Source: Bacteroidales bacterium M3
GTDB taxonomy: Bacteria > Bacteroidota > Bacteroidia > Bacteroidales > Muribaculaceae
Direction of reading: 5' to 3'
Assembly (NCBI GenBank): GCA_001689445.1
Contig: LUJN01000038.1
Location: 25,195 to 89,194 of the forward strand
Length of the DNA stretch: 64,000 bases
This document shows positions 53,517 through 62,293 of the stretch, piece by piece. The notes below the pieces were generated by a model. The model searched no databases. It worked only from the letters and a program-made list of their open reading frames with translations, and was not told the origin of the DNA. Each line of letters starts with the position of its first letter. Position 1 is the first letter of the stretch. Made by a program: the position numbers and the translations under genes.

Positions 53517-55058
53517 TTAAGAACGTCCCCACGAGGAGCGGTCGAGGGAGCGGTAGGTGATGGCCTCGGCTATGTGGCGCTCACACACGCGATCGGAGTG
53601 GTCGAGGTCGGCGATGGTGCGGGCCACCTTGAGGATGCGGTCGTAGGCGCGGGCACTCATGTCGAGGCGGCGCATGGCGTCGCGCAACCGGCGCATTCCC
53701 GCCTCGTCGGGCAGGGCGTGGGCGTTGATGAGGCGCGTAGACATCTGGGCGTTGCAATACACCCCCTTTTCGCCGGCAAATCGGGCGGTCTGGATCTCGC
53801 GGGCGGCGATTACGCGCTCGCGCACCGAGGCGCTCGGCTCGCCGGGACGCGCCGAGGCGAGATCGTCAAACTCCACGGGCATTATCTCCACCTGCATGTC
53901 GATGCGGTCAAGCAGAGGGCCGGATATGCGGTTGAGATAGCGTTGCACCGCTCCCGGTGGACAGATGCACTGTTTGGTGGGATGGGTATAATAGCCGCAT
54001 GGACACGGGTTCATCGACGCCACGAGCATGAACCCTGCGGGATAATCTATCGAGTATTTGGCGCGTGAGATGGAGATGTGTCGGTCTTCAAGCGGCTGGC
54101 GCATCACTTCGAGCACCTGCCGCGAAAACTCCGGAAACTCGTCGAGAAACAGCACGCCGTTGTGGGCAAGGGATATTTCCCCTGGCATCGGATTGCTCCC
54201 ACCCCCAACAAGTGCCACAGGCGAGATGGTGTGGTGGGGCGAGCGGAACGGGCGCTCGGTCATGAGCCGCGCGCCACCCTTGAGCCGCCCTGCCACGGAG
54301 TGTATCTTGGTGGTCTCCAACGCCTCGCGCAACGACAACGGGGGCAGGATGGAGGGCAACCGCTTTGCCATCATCGACTTTCCCGCCCCGGGAGGGCCGA
54401 CGAGCAGTATGTTGTGTCCTCCGGCACATGCCACCTCAAAGGCCCGCTTGACATTCTCCTGCCCCTTGACATCGGAAAAGTCGAGGTCGCACGACCCGAC
54501 GGCGCGGGCAAACTCTCCACGGGTGTCGACAACCGTAGGCGAGACCTCGTCCTCGCCCCGCAGCAGCGCGATGACCTGCGACAGCGAGTCGACCCCGTAG
54601 ACATCGAGGCGGTCGACCACCGCTGCCTCCGTGGCGTTGCCGCGAGGCACAATCATCCCCCGCAGCCCCATCTCGCGTGCCTTGATTGCCATCGGCAGCA
54701 CGCCGCGTATGGGGAGCACCGAGCCGTCGAGCGACAATTCGCCCATTATCATGTAGCCGTCGAGAGCTTCTGCGGCAATCTTGCCGTCGGCGGCGAGGAT
54801 GCCCACTGCGATTGGCAGGTCATAGGCCGCGCCCTCCTTCTTCACGTCGGCAGGACTCATGTTTATCACCACGCGACGGCGCGGATACTCCTGCCCCGAT
54901 TGTTTCAAGGCCGACTGCACGCGCTGGTGGCTCTCGCGCACCGCCGCGTCGGGCAACCCCACGATGCAGTAGGATATGCCCTGCTCGACGCTCACCTCGA
55001 TGGTGACGAGTATGGCGTCAATGCCCTGCACGGCTGCTCCGAGAGTCTTTATCAACAT
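53517..55058 (-). CDS. comM: YifB/ComM-family Mg-chelatase-like AAA+ ATPase
   Basis: 513 aa. N-terminal chelatase/Lon-like domain (about 1-165; IVGLPDAAVRESHQRVQSALKQSG, NMSPADVKKEGAAYDLPIA), AAA+ domain with Walker A VGPPGAGKSMMAKRLPS (about 218-234), GEISLAHNGVLFLDEFPEF (Walker B, about 293-311), and the C-terminal helical part. ComM is a hexameric helicase that extends branch migration during natural transformation; in non-competent hosts its role is less clear. Separate from its neighbours. Confidence 0.94.
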   Translation of the reverse strand: MLIKTLGAAVQGIDAILVTIEVSVEQGISYCIVGLPDAAVRESHQRVQSALKQSGQEYPRRRVVINMSPADVKKEGAAYDLPIAVGILAADGKIAAEALDGYMIMGELSLDGSVLPIRGVLPMAIKAREMGLRGMIVPRGNATEAAVVDRLDVYGVDSLSQVIALLRGEDEVSPTVVDTRGEFARAVGSCDLDFSDVKGQENVKRAFEVACAGGHNILLVGPPGAGKSMMAKRLPSILPPLSLREALETTKIHSVAGRLKGGARLMTERPFRSPHHTISPVALVGGGSNPMPGEISLAHNGVLFLDEFPEFSRQVLEVMRQPLEDRHISISRAKYSIDYPAGFMLVASMNPCPCGYYTHPTKQCICPPGAVQRYLNRISGPLLDRIDMQVEIMPVEFDDLASARPGEPSASVRERVIAAREIQTARFAGEKGVYCNAQMSTRLINAHALPDEAGMRRLRDAMRRLDMSARAYDRILKVARTIADLDHSDRVCERHIAEAITYRSLDRSSWGRS

Positions 55059-55081
55059 GTTGCCGGGTGTTTGGTAAATGA

Positions 55082-56101
55082 TTATCTTATCGCGCCCTTG
55101 GCCGAGGATATGGCGGCATCAAGCGACGTGCCGCGATAGAGTTGCCGGGATGTGCTGTCGGCGACAATAAAGTAGGGCAGACGCGGGATGGCAAGATAGT
55201 CGATGGCCTTATGGCTCACACCTCCGGCAAGCCATCCCTGAGGCCACGTGGCCGAGTCGCGGCGTGCCGCCCCGCGCCATGCGTCATAGTCGGGCTGGAG
55301 CGACATCTCGTAGATGCCTATGCGTTTCTCGGGCCACTCACGGCGCAGGTCGAGCAACCGGGACGTCAAGGCGGCGTCGGCTGTCGTGCCGGTGAAGCAC
55401 AGCAGCGATACCGACTGTCGCCCCGCATTGTAATAGAGCGCGTCGCCGGCGGTGTCGGTGAGCGTGATGGGCATAATCCGTTGTGTGAGCGCGTCGGCGC
55501 CGGCTGCGGCAAGCATCCGGCGATACCCCGCCGTCAGGCCATCGGGGCGCGCCTCGGGCGACAGCAGCCTCATAAGCGAGTCGGCCTGCATGGCATCCCC
55601 CGAGGCGTCAAACGCCGTCATCAACAGTATCGACGACAGCACATCATCCCGATGGGAACCGATATAACGCGCCACGATGCGGTTGGCCGCCACGGCATCG
55701 CCGCCACATAGCGAGTCGGCGTTCTCCGTCAGAAACCGTCCCCAACGCTCCGACACGCCGTTGCCCTTGAGCTTGACCTTGCAGGGGGAGTCAATAGACC
55801 ATTCCCCCTCGACGGTCTCCCCGTTTGCGACATATGCCCGTCCTATGAGCCGATTGTGGATGCCAAACAGCGACACCATTGCCGGCTCCTTGGCGACGCC
55901 CTCGTAGCGGAACTTGCCGTCAATCGCTGTCACTGTCGCGCTCTGGAGCCGCCCGTCGGCCTCATACACCACCTTGACAGGCTGTGTCCCCAGCCCTTCG
56001 ACCGTCCCGGCGAGGGTAAACGTCTCCCCGCCGCCACAGCCCCAAAGCCCCAGCGACAAAAGCCCGAAGAGAATCGGCAATATATAACGCGCTCTCTCCA
56101 T
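55082..56101 (-). CDS. DUF4369-type lipoprotein with cysteine-less thioredoxin-like end
   Basis: 339 aa from the ATG at 56101 (a GTG one codon upstream is also open). Lipobox LGLWGC. N-terminal DUF4369-like beta domain (about 29-115; FTLAGTVEGLGTQPVKVVYEADGR) and a helical middle. The C-terminal part (about 225-335; VSLLCFTGTTADAALTSRLLDL...PRLPYFIVADSTSRQLYRG) follows the TlpA/AhpC-like thioredoxin pattern but has no CxxC, so it should not be redox active. Coupled (TGATG) to the STAS-like gene, an odd partner for a periplasmic lipoprotein. Confidence 0.72.
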   Translation of the reverse strand: MERARYILPILFGLLSLGLWGCGGGETFTLAGTVEGLGTQPVKVVYEADGRLQSATVTAIDGKFRYEGVAKEPAMVSLFGIHNRLIGRAYVANGETVEGEWSIDSPCKVKLKGNGVSERWGRFLTENADSLCGGDAVAANRIVARYIGSHRDDVLSSILLMTAFDASGDAMQADSLMRLLSPEARPDGLTAGYRRMLAAAGADALTQRIMPITLTDTAGDALYYNAGRQSVSLLCFTGTTADAALTSRLLDLRREWPEKRIGIYEMSLQPDYDAWRGAARRDSATWPQGWLAGGVSHKAIDYLAIPRLPYFIVADSTSRQLYRGTSLDAAISSAKGAIR

Positions 56102-56409
56102 CACTTTACAGGATTGGAAAATGACGGGTCAAACTGTTGGAAATATCTCTTTATGCGCTCCAGTTGCACCTTGCTGATTGCATAGAACTTAAGCGCGGCC
56201 ATGACTTTAGGCTTGCCAAACTCCGTGATGAGTTTTCCAAAAGACATGTTCATAAACAGAGTCGGCAGCGACTCCACTCCGTTCAAATCCATCCTAACGG
56301 GCATATCGCTGACAATGAGCGGTTGTGCCAACTCATATAGCCTCAATCCTGCTTCAGGATATGGGGCCGCATCCATTAATTGCTTTATACTGATCTTATC
56401 CATAATCAT
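56101..56409 (-). CDS. STAS-like domain protein (DUF4325)
   Basis: 102 aa (or 100 from the ATG at 56403). Pattern of DUF4325: RLYELAQPLIVSDMPVRMDLNGVESLPTLFMNMSFGKLITEFG (about 23-65), a short STAS-related fold. DUF4325 proteins are commonly encoded next to a histidine-kinase-type ATPase, as here (2 nt after the HATPase stop), recalling anti-anti-sigma and anti-sigma kinase pairs. No sigma factor is adjacent, so a partner-switch role is an inference. Confidence 0.78.
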   Translation of the reverse strand: MIMDKISIKQLMDAAPYPEAGLRLYELAQPLIVSDMPVRMDLNGVESLPTLFMNMSFGKLITEFGKPKVMAALKFYAISKVQLERIKRYFQQFDPSFSNPVK

Positions 56410-56411
56410 TT

Positions 56412-57308
56412 CTACCAGTCTATGTCACCAAAAAGGTCGCTTTCGCCTATTATCTCTTCATCCTCAAAACCCGACACATCAAGTTCAAAGTCTATAAGAG
56501 TTCCATTAAAACAAAAGTCCAATAATGATGTTTGTTGCTCGCGGCCATTTTCCGAGATGCTGTTAATGTAGATTTCACGGTTACTCACCACCCGGAAAGT
56601 CTTGTCGCTGTCCCTTATCAATGACAGTACATCATCAAGTCCCAACCCGGCATTATGGGTACTTGAACGGGCTGAAACTCCGGGACGCATGGAATGTTCC
56701 ACAAATCCCATACCTTCCGGAGGTATCTGCATTGCCTCCCTTAGTGAGGTGGGAATCCCTACGCCGAAATCACAGAATGCCACACCTATCGCCCTACGGG
56801 CCTCGTCGTACCTTATGTAGGAGTAGGCTACACCGGCAGCATGGGCATGGTCGGCGACATTTGCATACAGTTCGTTGAGTGCGTTATTGAACGCCGTCAA
56901 GTCCTTACCCTTAAAATATTCCCGTTTGAGGTAGCGGGTCAGGCTGTTGCTATAAGCATAGCTTTGCGCGGCCTCAACCTTCCATAGGTTCATGATCTGC
57001 TTAGTCTCTGCTTCGATGTAAGGGATATCTTTGAAATATTGGGACAAGTGGAGGTCATCATCAAAGAAGTTGGCTATTTCATCATTTGAAAACACCCTGA
57101 CGTTACGGTCATCAGAAGATATCGCATAGTCAAAAAGACATGCAAGGCTGACGATGTGCCACGGCTTGAGATACGTAATGTCTATGTCATCATCAAAATA
57201 GAACCGAAATTCCTCTGACGACGAACATCCACAGATGCGTTGCCTGATAGTCTCTATCTGGGCAATCCACGCCTCCGGGTCAACCTTGCGTATATTGAAT
57301 TGTAGCAT
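56412..57308 (-). CDS. GHKL/HATPase-fold ATP-binding protein
   Basis: 298 aa from the ATG at 57308; a longer frame from 57443 is rejected because the promoter -7 box (57328-57335) lies inside it. A helical N-terminal region (about 1-135) precedes an HATPase_c domain: N-box NALNELYANVADHA (about 142-155), G1 CDFGVGIP (about 179-186), G2 AGLGL (about 220-224). No dimerisation/phospho-His or sensor domain, so it resembles anti-sigma-type kinases rather than a two-component kinase. First gene of the HATPase-STAS-DUF4369 unit. Confidence 0.82.
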   Translation of the reverse strand: MLQFNIRKVDPEAWIAQIETIRQRICGCSSSEEFRFYFDDDIDITYLKPWHIVSLACLFDYAISSDDRNVRVFSNDEIANFFDDDLHLSQYFKDIPYIEAETKQIMNLWKVEAAQSYAYSNSLTRYLKREYFKGKDLTAFNNALNELYANVADHAHAAGVAYSYIRYDEARRAIGVAFCDFGVGIPTSLREAMQIPPEGMGFVEHSMRPGVSARSSTHNAGLGLDDVLSLIRDSDKTFRVVSNREIYINSISENGREQQTSLLDFCFNGTLIDFELDVSGFEDEEIIGESDLFGDIDW

Positions 57309-57327
57309 TACGTATGTCTTAAAAGCA

Positions 57328-57335
57328 CAAATATA
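57328..57335 (-). promoter_or_regulatory. -7 box for the HATPase gene
   Basis: TATATTTG on the minus strand, 20 nt before the ATG at 57308. Confidence 0.65.
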
Positions 57336-57400
57336 GCAATTTATCGACATTTTGGTGAATATAGGCCCATATTTTTGTCGAGGTTTTGCAACGCCATCAA

Positions 57401-57433
57401 ATAAAGAGGGGCACCCCTGACGGGATGCCCCTC
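57401..57433 (-). terminator. Terminator of the 57467 secreted-protein gene
   Basis: GAGGGGCA...TGCCCCTC stem followed on the minus strand by TTTATTT. A near copy lies at 62352-62378 after the paralogue. Confidence 0.75.
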
Positions 57434-57466
57434 GATTATGCATTGTGCATTATGCACTGACAAATA

Positions 57467-58921
57467 TTACTTGACGATCTTGGTCACCTTGCCGCCTTGG
57501 CGGACAACGTAGATGCCCGGCTCGTCGCCGCTGACGCGGACGCCCTGGAGGTTGTAGTACTCGGCGGGAGCATCGGCCTCAGCCTCGATGGCGTCGATAG
57601 CAGTGACATCCTTCTCAAACTTCACGGGAGCTACCTGCACGGTAGTGTTGAATACCGAGATAAAGCCTGTCACGTCATATTTACCGGCCTCGACAGACGG
57701 CGACTTGAAGTTGTTGAAGAAGTTAACCTCGGTGTTGTCAAATGTGCCTGTGTAGCTACGCTCATTCTTCGTAGCGGTCTCGCCCGGGGTCGCGGCGGCA
57801 AACTCCACATCCTCAAGGAGGACATACATGCTCTGATTTTCGGCAGTAAGGTCAGACGCGCTTATCGCCTTGGGAGCCGGGATTTCGGCTGTACCTACAA
57901 CGGCGGGATTAAACTCAGGAACAATCTCAAGGAGACCGTTATAGTTAGTCAAAGTCGCGCTCAATCCGGCACCAAGTTTGTCACCGGGGTTAAGCCCGAG
58001 GTCAGACTTATAAATAAGCGAGTATGATTGCCCGTCATAGATATAATTGTTTGAACCGTTTACATAGACGACCACCGGCTCAAAGTGCATGACAAAGGGC
58101 ATTGAAGATTCTCCCTTTTCAATGTCGCCATAAGATTGCAACATCTCAAAGATAGAGCTAACGGTTTTCTTAACGACGATGGTGTAGGAGGCCGAGCCGC
58201 CGTTGTATTCGGTGTTCTCCTCGGCTGTAGCCGTGATAACCGCAGTGCCTGCGTCGACGATAGTCACCTCGCCGGTAGTGGCATCAACAGTTGCCACAGC
58301 GTCATTGTCAGAGCTATAGGTCACATCGGCAGTAGTAGCCTTAGTCAACGTGGGAGCGAAAAACACTCCACCCACCAATGCGCTGACCGAAGTCTCCGAG
58401 AATTTCAAGTCAGCAGCCTTCTTGTCGGGATTGCCGGCAGTGTAACTGATCGCAATAGAGGATATGCCGACCTGATTGCTCGCCGAGCTAAAAGACACTC
58501 GCGCTGCGACGATGCCGGCGCCAAGATTGGAACTTGACAGCATGAAGTTTGTGGATGTGATGTTTGTATTCGTAAAGTTTGTGCCGTCAGTACTTGTCCA
58601 AAGAGTGGCGGTCTGCTTCTTGGAGCCCCACTGTTTCAGGTTGAATGTCACAGCATTAAGAGTCCCGGTTTTCAGGGTTACGGTCACATTTTGGCCTTTT
58701 GTCACGGGGCAATCGGTTATAGATTGCCCAGCAGGCTGTTTATTTGCTTTTTCAAATGTAACAGTAGCAGCATCATACGTGACCACATGCTGACCGTAGG
58801 TCTGCTCCCAACTATCTGCACCTGGGAAATTCCAATCAGTAAAGTCAAAAGTTGCGTCGGTCGCGGTAGCGAGCGACGCTGTGCCGAGGAGGCACAGGCA
58901 TGAGAGTAAAAGTTTTTTCAT
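57467..58921 (-). CDS. Secreted protein, Ig-like domain, short T9SS-like C-terminal tail
   Basis: 484 aa. Signal peptide MKKLLLSCLCLLGTASLA-TA, almost the same as in the paralogue at 62418. A beta-rich domain (about 22-160) is followed by a BIG2-type Ig domain (about 170-255; VTYSSDNDAVATVDATTGEVTIVDAGTAVITATA). An unassigned region with a 'YAVYVN'-type OB-like fold (about 265-430; PKAISASDLTAENQSMYVLLEDVEF) comes next. The end reads AEYYNLQGVRVSGDEPGIYVVRQGGKVTKIVK, the tail common in Bacteroidales secreted proteins and thought to act like a type IX sorting signal. A pairing with porW/porX is consistent but distant. Confidence 0.8.
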   Translation of the reverse strand: MKKLLLSCLCLLGTASLATATDATFDFTDWNFPGADSWEQTYGQHVVTYDAATVTFEKANKQPAGQSITDCPVTKGQNVTVTLKTGTLNAVTFNLKQWGSKKQTATLWTSTDGTNFTNTNITSTNFMLSSSNLGAGIVAARVSFSSASNQVGISSIAISYTAGNPDKKAADLKFSETSVSALVGGVFFAPTLTKATTADVTYSSDNDAVATVDATTGEVTIVDAGTAVITATAEENTEYNGGSASYTIVVKKTVSSIFEMLQSYGDIEKGESSMPFVMHFEPVVVYVNGSNNYIYDGQSYSLIYKSDLGLNPGDKLGAGLSATLTNYNGLLEIVPEFNPAVVGTAEIPAPKAISASDLTAENQSMYVLLEDVEFAAATPGETATKNERSYTGTFDNTEVNFFNNFKSPSVEAGKYDVTGFISVFNTTVQVAPVKFEKDVTAIDAIEAEADAPAEYYNLQGVRVSGDEPGIYVVRQGGKVTKIVK

Positions 58922-58969
58922 GAGTAAACTGTGTTTAATGGGTTAATAATTTGGTATTCTTCAGTAATG

Positions 58970-58977
58970 CAAATATA
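58970..58977 (-). promoter_or_regulatory. -7 box for the 57467 gene
   Basis: TATATTTG on the minus strand, 49 nt before the ATG. Confidence 0.55.
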
Positions 58978-59157
58978 GCTGAATTTTCACAATCCCCAAT
59001 CTCTTTTTGATTAAATTTCATCCCCCTCCCGTAAATTTATCATTATCATCAAAGAAAACAACGAGTGTCTATTCAAAATTAAACGATATATTAACCCATG
59101 TGACTATTTGTAAGATCTTTTATACTCTCTGCAAGATTTATTTTGAATAGCACTTTA

Positions 59158-59709
59158 CTATAAATCTATCGTAAGATTAAACTCTCCCTCATAAAGCCTT
59201 GATATTTCGGACGCTATTTGGGCTATTGAAATATCGCCACGCTCCAACATCTCTTTGTTTACGAGCAAATAAACAGCATGTTCAACATCATTGACCTGCA
59301 AAAATTTGTCGGGGCTGAATAGTGAAAGCATCATACGCCTATAAAACCGAAACCGCTTATTAGGCACACCATGCGAAAGACCAGGTTGCGAATCACGAGC
59401 CGCAACAAACCCAAAAGAGCTACGATTGTCTCCTTGAAAATAGTGCAGCATTATACGTATACATGACATCACGACTGTGCGCGGCTCATAATCATTGGTC
59501 AACAATGAATACCGCATCTTGCTTGCCGCAACTCCCTTCCAATAAAATTTAATCCCGAAAAAACAGCTTTGGAAATGTTCCACCTCCACGATATACCACT
59601 TATGGCTCTTAGAGGAACGGAATTTCCATAAATCGACAATACGAAGCGTACTGGAATCTTTGCTCCGCATTATAAACGAAGCATCATAGTATTTTAAGAC
59701 ATCCCCCAT
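59158..59709 (-). CDS. Conserved protein of unknown function
   Basis: 183 aa from the ATG at 59709 (a TTG one codon earlier is also open). No signal peptide. Recognisable blocks are WYIVEVEHFQSCFFGIKFYWKG, RYSLLTNDYEPRTVVMSCIRIMLHYF, SFGFVAARD and KRFRFYRRMM. I recall this set from an uncharacterised Bacteroidetes family. The ATG overlaps the stop of a 50-residue gene (TGATG), so the two are translated together. Confidence 0.7.
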   Translation of the reverse strand: MGDVLKYYDASFIMRSKDSSTLRIVDLWKFRSSKSHKWYIVEVEHFQSCFFGIKFYWKGVAASKMRYSLLTNDYEPRTVVMSCIRIMLHYFQGDNRSSFGFVAARDSQPGLSHGVPNKRFRFYRRMMLSLFSPDKFLQVNDVEHAVYLLVNKEMLERGDISIAQIASEISRLYEGEFNLTIDL

Positions 59710-59861
59710 CAAAGGATGTATCCATAAGACGGTACTCCATAGAGTTCTCGCTCACGTTCCGTGACGATCTTGAGACGAATCTGCTTAAAGTCAGAGGTGG
59801 GCGCAACTCTTGTTTTTGGCTTGACCGAACGAGATATCGACTTCTTAATCGGCTTAATCAT
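59709..59861 (-). CDS. Small basic protein, 50 aa, coupled to the 59158 gene
   Basis: Reads MIKPIKKSISRSVKPK..., basic at the N-terminus, ending YGVPSYGYIL. Evidence that it is real: a -7 box (TATCTTTG, 59889-59896) 27 nt before the ATG, and a stop codon overlapping the next start by one base (TGATG). Function unknown. A toxin-antitoxin or adaptor role is speculation. Confidence 0.65.
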   Translation of the reverse strand: MIKPIKKSISRSVKPKTRVAPTSDFKQIRLKIVTERERELYGVPSYGYIL

Positions 59862-59888
59862 AATCCATTACTTTTATTATAGTAAACG

Positions 59889-59896
59889 CAAAGATA
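59889..59896 (-). promoter_or_regulatory. -7 box for the small-protein unit
   Basis: TATCTTTG on the minus strand, 27 nt before the ATG at 59861. Confidence 0.6.
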
Positions 59897-60042
59897 AATA
59901 TTATCGTTCATAATTCAAAGCATTTCAACTGAAATAATATTTTTGGTGAAAATGTGTTGGGAGATGTGAACTTTTGTGGGGACGGGGAGGTTATAGATTC
60001 AGTAACCTGTTTAACAAAACTTCTTAACCTGAAACATTTATT

Positions 60043-60888
60043 ATGAAAGCAAAATTCATCTCACTGAGGCTCATAGCCATGGCGACATTCGCTGTCGCAA
60101 CCCTCTCCATCTCAGCCCAAAATGCTGTCGCCACAAAGGCAGCTCCGGCCAAGGCCACGACCGAGGTCAAGCAACCCAAGGGGCACGCGACCAATCCCGA
60201 CCTGTTCTATCTCGAGGAGTGGGAAGTGCCCGACAGCTACAAGCTACTCCCCGCGCCCCCCGAGGGGGGAACAATCCTGTTCCTGTATGATAAGGAGCGT
60301 TACGACTGGGGCAAGCTACAACGCGACACCCCGCGCGGCGACCAGGCTGTAGCCGATGCCCGCGTGGAGGGCAACGGTGTTCCCGAGGCATTCTCCGAGG
60401 CATTCGGCATCGAGATTTCTCCCGAGACGACCCCCGAGATACTCAAGCTCGTCATCAACATGCGCGAGGATGCCGGCGACCTCGCCACACGCAGCGCCAA
60501 GAACTACTACATGCGCAAACGCCCCTTTGCGTTCTTCAACGAGATGACCTGCAACCCCGAGCAGCAGGAGGAATTGTCGACCAACGGCTCATACCCCTCG
60601 GGGCACACCGCCATCGGCTGGGCTACCGCCCTGGTGCTTGCCGAAATCAATCCCGGACGTCAGGACGACATCCTCAAGCGCGGATATGAGATGGGCCAGA
60701 GTCGTGTCATCTGCGGCTACCACTTCCAGAGCGATGTCGACGCGGCACGCCTCGTGGCAAGCGGCGTGGTGGCTCGTCTGCATGCCAACGACGAATTCAA
60801 CGCCCAGCTCGCCAAGGCCAAGAAAGAGCTTGCCAAGCTGAAAAAGGACGGCAAGGTAGCTGCCGACACCGGCAACTTCAAGAAATGA
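60043..60888 (+). CDS. Class A non-specific acid phosphatase (PAP2 family)
   Basis: 281 aa periplasmic enzyme. Signal peptide (about 1-25, SISA-QN). The three PAP2 motifs are intact: K-x6-RP in KNYYMRKRP (about 158-166), PSGH in GSYPSGHTAIGWATALV (about 188-204), and SR-x5-H-x3-D in SRVICGYHFQSD (about 224-235). PhoN/PhoC-type phosphomonoesterase; a C-terminal Lys/Ala helix follows. The next gene is an OprO/P-like porin, so the pair may serve phosphate uptake. A possible -7 box (TATTTTTG) is at 59938-59945. Confidence 0.9.
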   Translation: MKAKFISLRLIAMATFAVATLSISAQNAVATKAAPAKATTEVKQPKGHATNPDLFYLEEWEVPDSYKLLPAPPEGGTILFLYDKERYDWGKLQRDTPRGDQAVADARVEGNGVPEAFSEAFGIEISPETTPEILKLVINMREDAGDLATRSAKNYYMRKRPFAFFNEMTCNPEQQEELSTNGSYPSGHTAIGWATALVLAEINPGRQDDILKRGYEMGQSRVICGYHFQSDVDAARLVASGVVARLHANDEFNAQLAKAKKELAKLKKDGKVAADTGNFKK

Positions 60889-60914
60889 CGACAAAATTAC
60901 CCCTCCTAATATGG

Positions 60915-61070
60915 GGTTGTTGCACAACCTCATAGATTACCGCCAAAGGAGTAGGGACGCTACCTGTAGCGTCCGCAACCGGGTTCCTGCAAAGGACATA
61001 TGTCCCGGACGTTCCAGGGAACGTCCCTACATTTCAAACCAATTGGCAAGTTTTGCAACACCCTCGCTAT
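60915..61070. repeat. GTAGGGAC hairpin element upstream of the porin gene
   Basis: Core 60952-61031: GTAG then GGACGCTAC / GTAGCGTCC, a palindrome GGACATATGTCC, and GGACGTTC / GAACGTCC ending CTAC. Outer sequences GTTGCACAACC and TTTTGCAACACC form a loose terminal inverted repeat. Confidence 0.7.
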
Positions 61071-61099
61071 CTCCCTCTAACCAAAAATTCAGACACACT

Positions 61100-62278
61100 A
61101 TGAAACGTACTATCATGGGGCTTTCCCTCATGCTCATGGCATGTGCCCCGCTGGCAGCGCAGACTGCCGCCCCGACCGACTCGGCAAAGGCCGAGCAGAA
61201 ACCAAAGTTCTCCATCAAGCCGACAGGCCGCATACTCATGGACGGTGCCCTCTACTTCGGCGACCGCGACCGGGAGTTTGTCGACGGCGTGGCCATCCCC
61301 GACGTGCGCATCGGCGTCAAGGCCGGCTACGGCAAGTGGAAAGCCAAGGTCGATATAGGCTACAGCTACGGCAAGGTGAGCCTCAAGGACCTCTTTGTGG
61401 AGTATGACTTTAACGAGCACAACCTGCTGCGTGCGGGCAACTTCGTCCACCAGTTTGGCCTCCAGAGCGCGACAAGCTCGTCGATGAAGGTCACCATGGA
61501 GGAGCCGACAAGCAACGAGATATTCAACAACCCGCGCCTCATCGGCCTCATGTATGTCTTTGACAAGGGTGACTACTTTGCCACAGCGAGCGCCCACGTG
61601 GAGAGCGACGCGCTCAAGTACACCTCCAACCAGCTCGGCAAGACCGGCTACGGCTTTATGAGCCGCCTCGTCTACCGCCCGATGCACGAGACCGGGCGAG
61701 TGCTGCAGGTGGGATTTTCGGGAGGATTCTCCACGCCGCGCTACAACTCCGAGGCCGACCGCAACCACAAGAGCTTTGTGCTGAGCGCCAATTTCCCCAC
61801 CCGCGTGTCCAAGGTGACCGCCCTTGAGGCGATTGTGCCCGACGCCAAAAACCTGTTCAAGTTCACCCCCGAATTTCTCGGCTGCTATGGCCCGGTGGCG
61901 CTGGAGACGCAGTACTACTACCTGCAAATCAACCGCAACAACTCGCTCCACCGCTATAACGCGAGCGGATTTTACGCCTTTGTGCGCGGCCTCGTCCTCG
62001 GTGGCGACTACGAGTATTCACACGCTGACGCCGGACTTGCCACACCGCGCCCGCGCTCGCTGGAGTGTGTCGTCGGCTACAACTACACCGATATGGTCGA
62101 CCGCAACGCCGGGGTCTACGGCGGCCGCCTCAACGATGCCTCGGTGACGTTCAACTACTACATCAACAAGTACATGATAGCCCGTCTGCGCTACTCCTAC
62201 ACCAACGCCAAGAGCCGCGCCGGGATGCCCGACCAGCACGTCAACACCATCCAGGCTCGCTTCCAGATTATTTTCTGA
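61100..62278 (+). CDS. Phosphate-selective porin O/P-like outer-membrane protein
   Basis: 392 aa from the ATG at 61100, which gives the signal peptide MKRTIMGLSLMLMACAPLAAQ; the longer frame from 60911 reads through the repeat element and is rejected. The mature part is a beta-barrel of amphipathic strands (PTGRILMDGALYFGD, KWKAKVDIGYSYG, LVLGGDYEYSHADA) ending in ARFQIIF with the terminal Phe typical of outer-membrane proteins. Family: OprO/OprP-like. Beside an acid phosphatase, import of phosphate or small anions is a reasonable inference. Confidence 0.88.
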   Translation: MKRTIMGLSLMLMACAPLAAQTAAPTDSAKAEQKPKFSIKPTGRILMDGALYFGDRDREFVDGVAIPDVRIGVKAGYGKWKAKVDIGYSYGKVSLKDLFVEYDFNEHNLLRAGNFVHQFGLQSATSSSMKVTMEEPTSNEIFNNPRLIGLMYVFDKGDYFATASAHVESDALKYTSNQLGKTGYGFMSRLVYRPMHETGRVLQVGFSGGFSTPRYNSEADRNHKSFVLSANFPTRVSKVTALEAIVPDAKNLFKFTPEFLGCYGPVALETQYYYLQINRNNSLHRYNASGFYAFVRGLVLGGDYEYSHADAGLATPRPRSLECVVGYNYTDMVDRNAGVYGGRLNDASVTFNYYINKYMIARLRYSYTNAKSRAGMPDQHVNTIQARFQIIF

Positions 62279-62293
62279 CGAAAATAATCTGTC

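Noticed and set aside
57309..57443. Longer start for the HATPase gene
   Set aside because: The -7 box at 57328-57335 lies inside it.
60911..61099. Longer start for the porin gene
   Set aside because: Would be translated from the GTAGGGAC repeat and would bury the signal peptide.
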